Position numbers and translations under genes: made by a program. Under the pieces are notes generated by a model. It searched no databases. It saw nothing but the letters and a program-made list of their open reading frames with translations, and was not told where the DNA came from. Positions 61,204-64,000 of a stretch of DNA of 64,000 nucleotides are shown here, in pieces. Each line of letters starts with the position of its first letter. Position 1 is the first letter of the stretch. Source of the DNA: Candidatus Tanganyikabacteria bacterium (GTDB lineage: Bacteria > Cyanobacteriota > Sericytochromatia > S15B-MN24 > VGJW01); assembly GCA_016867265.1 (NCBI GenBank), contig VGJW01000001.1, positions 1 through 64,000 of the forward strand. The letters are read 5' to 3'.

Positions 61204-61998
61204 ATGCCGCGCACCGCGCTTCCTTCCGTCCTCGCGCCTCACGTGGAGCGCCTCGGGGGCATCGACTACGTCGTGGTACTGGGCAGTGGGCTCAAGGCCC
61301 TCGAGCAACTCGACGAGGCGGTCGATGTCCGCTACGCCGACATCGAGGGATGGTCGGGTGCCACCGTGGCCGGGCACGCGGGTGTCCTGACGCTCGGGCG
61401 CCTTGCCGGTTCTTCGTCGCGCGTGATGGTTGCGCGGGGGCGCCACCACGTCTACGAGGGCCATGGCGTCGACGAGGCGACCCGGATTGCCCGCCTTGCG
61501 GCGGACCTGGGCGTACGTGGCTTGATCCTCACGAATGCAGCCGGCGGGCTAGTGGGGTCTTGGACGCCCGGGGACCTCATGCTGCTGTCCGACCACATCA
61601 ACCTGACGGGTCTGCCTGCGTGCCAGCCCCACGAGGTGCCCTGGCACCGTCAGGTCTATGATCCGGGCTTGAGGGTTCGTTTCCTCGCCGCGGCGCTGCG
61701 TGCGGGCATTCCCCTTCACGAAGGCGTCTACGTCGGCTTGCTCGGTCCCAGTTACGAGACGGAGGCTGAAATCCGCTTCCTGCAGGCGGTGGGTGGGCAG
61801 GCGGTGGGCATGTCCACGGTCCTCGAGTCCGTGGCCGCGGCCGTTCGTGGCGTGCCCGTCGCAGGCATCTCCTGCATCACCAACATCGCCGTTCGTCCCG
61901 AAGACCTCGCGGGCACCAGCCATCAGGAGGTCGTCGATGTCGCCGGTGCCGCGTCGCGGCGCCTGGATGGTCTGCTTCACCTCGTCATGGAGGACTGA
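61204..61998 (+). CDS. Purine nucleoside phosphorylase (PNP class I, PunA/XapA type)
   Basis: This 264-residue enzyme cleaves purine nucleosides with phosphate. Signatures are VVLGSGLKALEQL (phosphate site, about 23-35), VARGRHHVYEGH (about 75-86), LILTNAAGGLVGSW (about 106-119), GLLGPSYETEAEI, GQAVGMSTVLESV (about 198-210) and SCITNIAVRP. The ATG at 61204 directly follows the yqeG stop and has GGAGGAG about 9 bases upstream. Confidence 0.93.
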   Translation: MPRTALPSVLAPHVERLGGIDYVVVLGSGLKALEQLDEAVDVRYADIEGWSGATVAGHAGVLTLGRLAGSSSRVMVARGRHHVYEGHGVDEATRIARLAADLGVRGLILTNAAGGLVGSWTPGDLMLLSDHINLTGLPACQPHEVPWHRQVYDPGLRVRFLAAALRAGIPLHEGVYVGLLGPSYETEAEIRFLQAVGGQAVGMSTVLESVAAAVRGVPVAGISCITNIAVRPEDLAGTSHQEVVDVAGAASRRLDGLLHLVMED

Positions 61999-61999
61999 C

Positions 62000-64000
62000 G
62001 TGCCGGAGGCGCGTGCTTCGGCCGGTCAGGAACCGGAGACCGGGTCCGCTCGGCGACGGACGCGTGTGCGCCGCCAACGCCGGCCCTTGCCCCGCGCCTG
62101 GAGGGTTGTCGTCTTCATGCTTGTCGTCGGCGTGAGCGGTGGAGCCGGGGCTGCAGCCGGGGTGGCCCACGCCTTCCGCAACTTGCCCCCTGTCGAGGAT
62201 CTTCAGCGCTATGTGCCTTTCGAGACCACGGTCGTCCTCGATGCATATGGTGGGGTCCTGGCCAAGGTCCACGGCGAGGAGAACAGGACGGTCGTGCCGC
62301 TGGGCGAGGTTCCCCCGCTTGTCCGGCAGGCCGTCATCGCGGCCGAAGACGTGCGCTTCTACAGGCACCCCGGCGTGGACCTTCGTGGTATCGCGCGTGC
62401 CCTCATCAAGGACCTTGCGGGCGGTCGGGCCGAGGAAGGTGCCAGTACCCTCACGCAGCAGTTGGCAAAGAACCTCTTCTTGTCCTCGTCCCGTACCATC
62501 GCGCGCAAGCTGGCCGATGCGTGGCTCGCAGTCAAGATCGAGCGGCGCTACAGCAAGGACCAGATTCTCGAGCTCTACCTGAACCAGGTCTACTGGGGTC
62601 ACAATGCCTACGGCATTGAGGCCGCCTCCCAGACCTACTTCGGGCGCAGCGTCTCGACGGTGGGCCTGGCTGAGGGAGCCTTGCTCGCCGGCCTGTTGTC
62701 GGAACCCGAGCGTGCCAGCCCCTACCGGCGTCTCAAGCGCGCCCTGCAGCACCAGCGGACCGTCCTGCGCAAGATGGTGGCCGCCGGTTTCGTCACTCAG
62801 GCGCAGGCCACGGCTGCCGCAGCGCAGGCCTTGCCGATTCCTCCCGAGCCTCCGCGAAAGCGCGAGGCACTCAAGGCGCCCTACTTCACCAGCTATCTCC
62901 TGGACGACCTCAAGGACCGCTTCGGGGCCGAGTATCTGGAGAAGGGTGGCCTTCGCGTCTCGACCACGCTGAATCCTGACTGGCAGGCCAAGGCCGAGGC
63001 GCTCGTCCGCGAGGCCCTCGAGAAGCACGGCAAGGCCAATCGCTTCAGCCAGACTGCCCTGGTGGCCATAGAGCCCCGGACCGGAGCCATCCGGGCCATG
63101 GTCGGGGGCGCGGACTGGAGTCGCTCGCAGTTCAACCGGGTCGTCCAGGCCCATCGGCAGCCAGGGAGTTCCTTCAAGCCCGTGCTCTACCTGACGGCCT
63201 TCGCGCAGGGCATGTCGCCCGGAACGATCTTCAGTGACGAACCAAGGACGTGGACCGGTGGCGACGGCAAGCCCTGGACGCCGCTCAACTACGGGGGGGA
63301 TCGCTATGGTGCCCTGCCCCTGCGGCGCGCGCTTGAGATCTCCAACAACGTGATTGCCGTCAAGCTCATCGACAGGGTCGGCGTCCGCAAGGTGGTCGAA
63401 ACGGCCCGCAGGCTCGGCTTCCGATCGGATATCCAGCCCAATATGTCCTTGGCACTCGGCACTTCCGAGGTCACGCCGCTCGAATTGGTGGCGGCCTTTG
63501 CCACCTTTGCCGCCGACGGGCAATTCGTGCCGCCGCAGTCATGGACCCGTCTGACGGATCGCGGCGGGACGGTGCTGCAGCGGCGGGTGCCGCGGACGAT
63601 CCAGGTGATGCCGCCCGCTCCTGTCCGCGTCCTCAACGATGTCCTGCAGGGGGTGATCCTGCGCGGGACGGGCTACGCCGGGCGCATTGCCCGGCCGGCC
63701 GCAGGCAAGACGGGCACGACATCCGACCATCGGGATGCCTGGTTTGTGGGCTACACCCCGGATCTGGCCACGCTTGTCTGGGTCGGCAACGACGACAATT
63801 CGACGATGTCGGGCGGCACGACCGGTGGCGAGGTTTGTGCGCCACTTTGGGCGAGGTTCATGGAGCACGCGCTTCGCTCGGCCTCTCCGTCCGCGTTCGT
63901 TCCTCCCGGGGGACCCAAGCCGGCTTCGGGATCTGCCACCGTCTCGGCCGAGGTCAGGGCGCAGCGCTTGCGCAAGGTCGTGCGCACGGAAACCGCGACG
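62000..64000 (+). CDS. Class A penicillin-binding protein (PBP1A type), truncated by window end
   Basis: The reading frame starts at GTG 62000 (GGAG 7 bases upstream, 1 base after the previous stop) and stays open to 64000 (667 codons). A basic N-terminus precedes a single membrane helix (about residues 34-56). The transglycosylase domain has AAEDVRFYRHPGVDLRGIA (catalytic Glu), EGASTLTQQLAKNLFL and RKLADAWLAVKIERRYSKDQ. The transpeptidase domain has the SxxK motif in RQPGSSFKPVLYL, SNN in LEISNNVIAVKL and KTG in AAGKTGTTSDHRDAW. It polymerises and cross-links peptidoglycan. The C-terminus beyond the window is unseen. Confidence 0.93.
   Translation, partial: MPEARASAGQEPETGSARRRTRVRRQRRPLPRAWRVVVFMLVVGVSGGAGAAAGVAHAFRNLPPVEDLQRYVPFETTVVLDAYGGVLAKVHGEENRTVVPLGEVPPLVRQAVIAAEDVRFYRHPGVDLRGIARALIKDLAGGRAEEGASTLTQQLAKNLFLSSSRTIARKLADAWLAVKIERRYSKDQILELYLNQVYWGHNAYGIEAASQTYFGRSVSTVGLAEGALLAGLLSEPERASPYRRLKRALQHQRTVLRKMVAAGFVTQAQATAAAAQALPIPPEPPRKREALKAPYFTSYLLDDLKDRFGAEYLEKGGLRVSTTLNPDWQAKAEALVREALEKHGKANRFSQTALVAIEPRTGAIRAMVGGADWSRSQFNRVVQAHRQPGSSFKPVLYLTAFAQGMSPGTIFSDEPRTWTGGDGKPWTPLNYGGDRYGALPLRRALEISNNVIAVKLIDRVGVRKVVETARRLGFRSDIQPNMSLALGTSEVTPLELVAAFATFAADGQFVPPQSWTRLTDRGGTVLQRRVPRTIQVMPPAPVRVLNDVLQGVILRGTGYAGRIARPAAGKTGTTSDHRDAWFVGYTPDLATLVWVGNDDNSTMSGGTTGGEVCAPLWARFMEHALRSASPSAFVPPGGPKPASGSATVSAEVRAQRLRKVVRTETAT

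Noticed and set aside
61985-63523. A 512-codon leftward frame opposite the penicillin-binding protein
   Set aside because: All PBP1A motifs are found on the other strand; this is a shadow.
1-64000. tRNA genes, rRNA, CRISPR arrays, insertion sequences, attachment sites
   Set aside because: I looked in intergenic regions on both strands and found no convincing example; a covariance-model scan would be needed to exclude small RNAs.

Overview
The window is 64 kb of dense, high-GC bacterial chromosome. Most neighbouring same-strand genes abut or overlap by 1-4 bases (ATGA, GTGA, TTGA and TGATG junctions), and GTG and TTG starts are common. I found no tRNA, rRNA, CRISPR array, transposase or phage gene. 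The gene content is mostly housekeeping: murI, holB, ricT, tgt, hisC, malQ, a purine nucleoside phosphorylase and a class A penicillin-binding protein. Around these sit many lipoproteins and secreted proteins. Several features suggest a diderm, respiring member of the Terrabacteria, for example a non-photosynthetic relative of Cyanobacteria: an outer-membrane protein with S-layer-homology repeats and a beta-barrel, lipobox lipoproteins, heme A synthase, ricT next to holB, btpA, a yqeG-type phosphatase and a YtxH protein. This lineage guess is inference from gene content and is only moderately secure.

Layout, left to right. 0.2-4.8 kb (-): a four-gene amide-bond operon with a circularly permuted ATP-grasp, a YbdK-type glutamate-cysteine-ligase-like enzyme, an M29-like aminopeptidase and a second ATP-grasp with a Lys/Ala/Pro tail. 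5.0-9.2 kb (+): a Gly/Ala-rich membrane protein, an alpha/beta hydrolase, an AI-2E-family permease and a papain-like lipoprotein protease. 9.3-12.3 kb: a damaged zone with a multiply frameshifted lipoprotein gene and a frameshifted family-2 glycosyltransferase flanking one intact small gene. 12.4-15.6 kb (-): fadE with its TetR-family regulator and a near-perfect operator palindrome. 15.7-19.6 kb (-): a membrane protein, malQ and an HI0933-type flavoprotein. 19.6-22 kb: an esterase, a lipoprotein and murI.

22-29.9 kb (+): a degenerate GGDEF protein, holB, ricT, btpA, a large adenylate-cyclase/ATPase/repeat protein broken by one in-frame stop and two G-run frameshifts, a tiny lipoprotein and tgt. 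29.9-34 kb (-): an operon of ctaA, a small membrane protein, a DUF445 protein and a secreted protein. 34.2-37.5 kb (+): a lipoprotein, an MFS transporter and a lipid kinase, convergent with btaA (betaine-lipid headgroup transfer).

38.6-45.4 kb (+): five translationally coupled genes encoding a UbiA prenyltransferase, a rifampin-phosphotransferase-like dikinase, a GNAT, an adenylate-forming ligase and a membrane-anchored SRPBCC protein. This looks like a biosynthetic operon, I do not recognise it as any described system, and it is my leading candidate for something new. 45.4-55.8 kb: a thioesterase, a subtilisin-like lipoprotein protease, a PRC/MgtE-N/CBS regulator coupled to an NRAMP-related transporter, several secreted proteins of unknown function, the SLH porin, a LON-domain protein and a YtxH protein. 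55.8-59.4 kb (-): a third ATP-grasp with a histone-H1-like N-terminal tail, an FKBP and an MscS channel with a cyclic-nucleotide-binding domain. 59.5-64 kb (+): hisC, yqeG, a purine nucleoside phosphorylase and a PBP1A that runs off the window.
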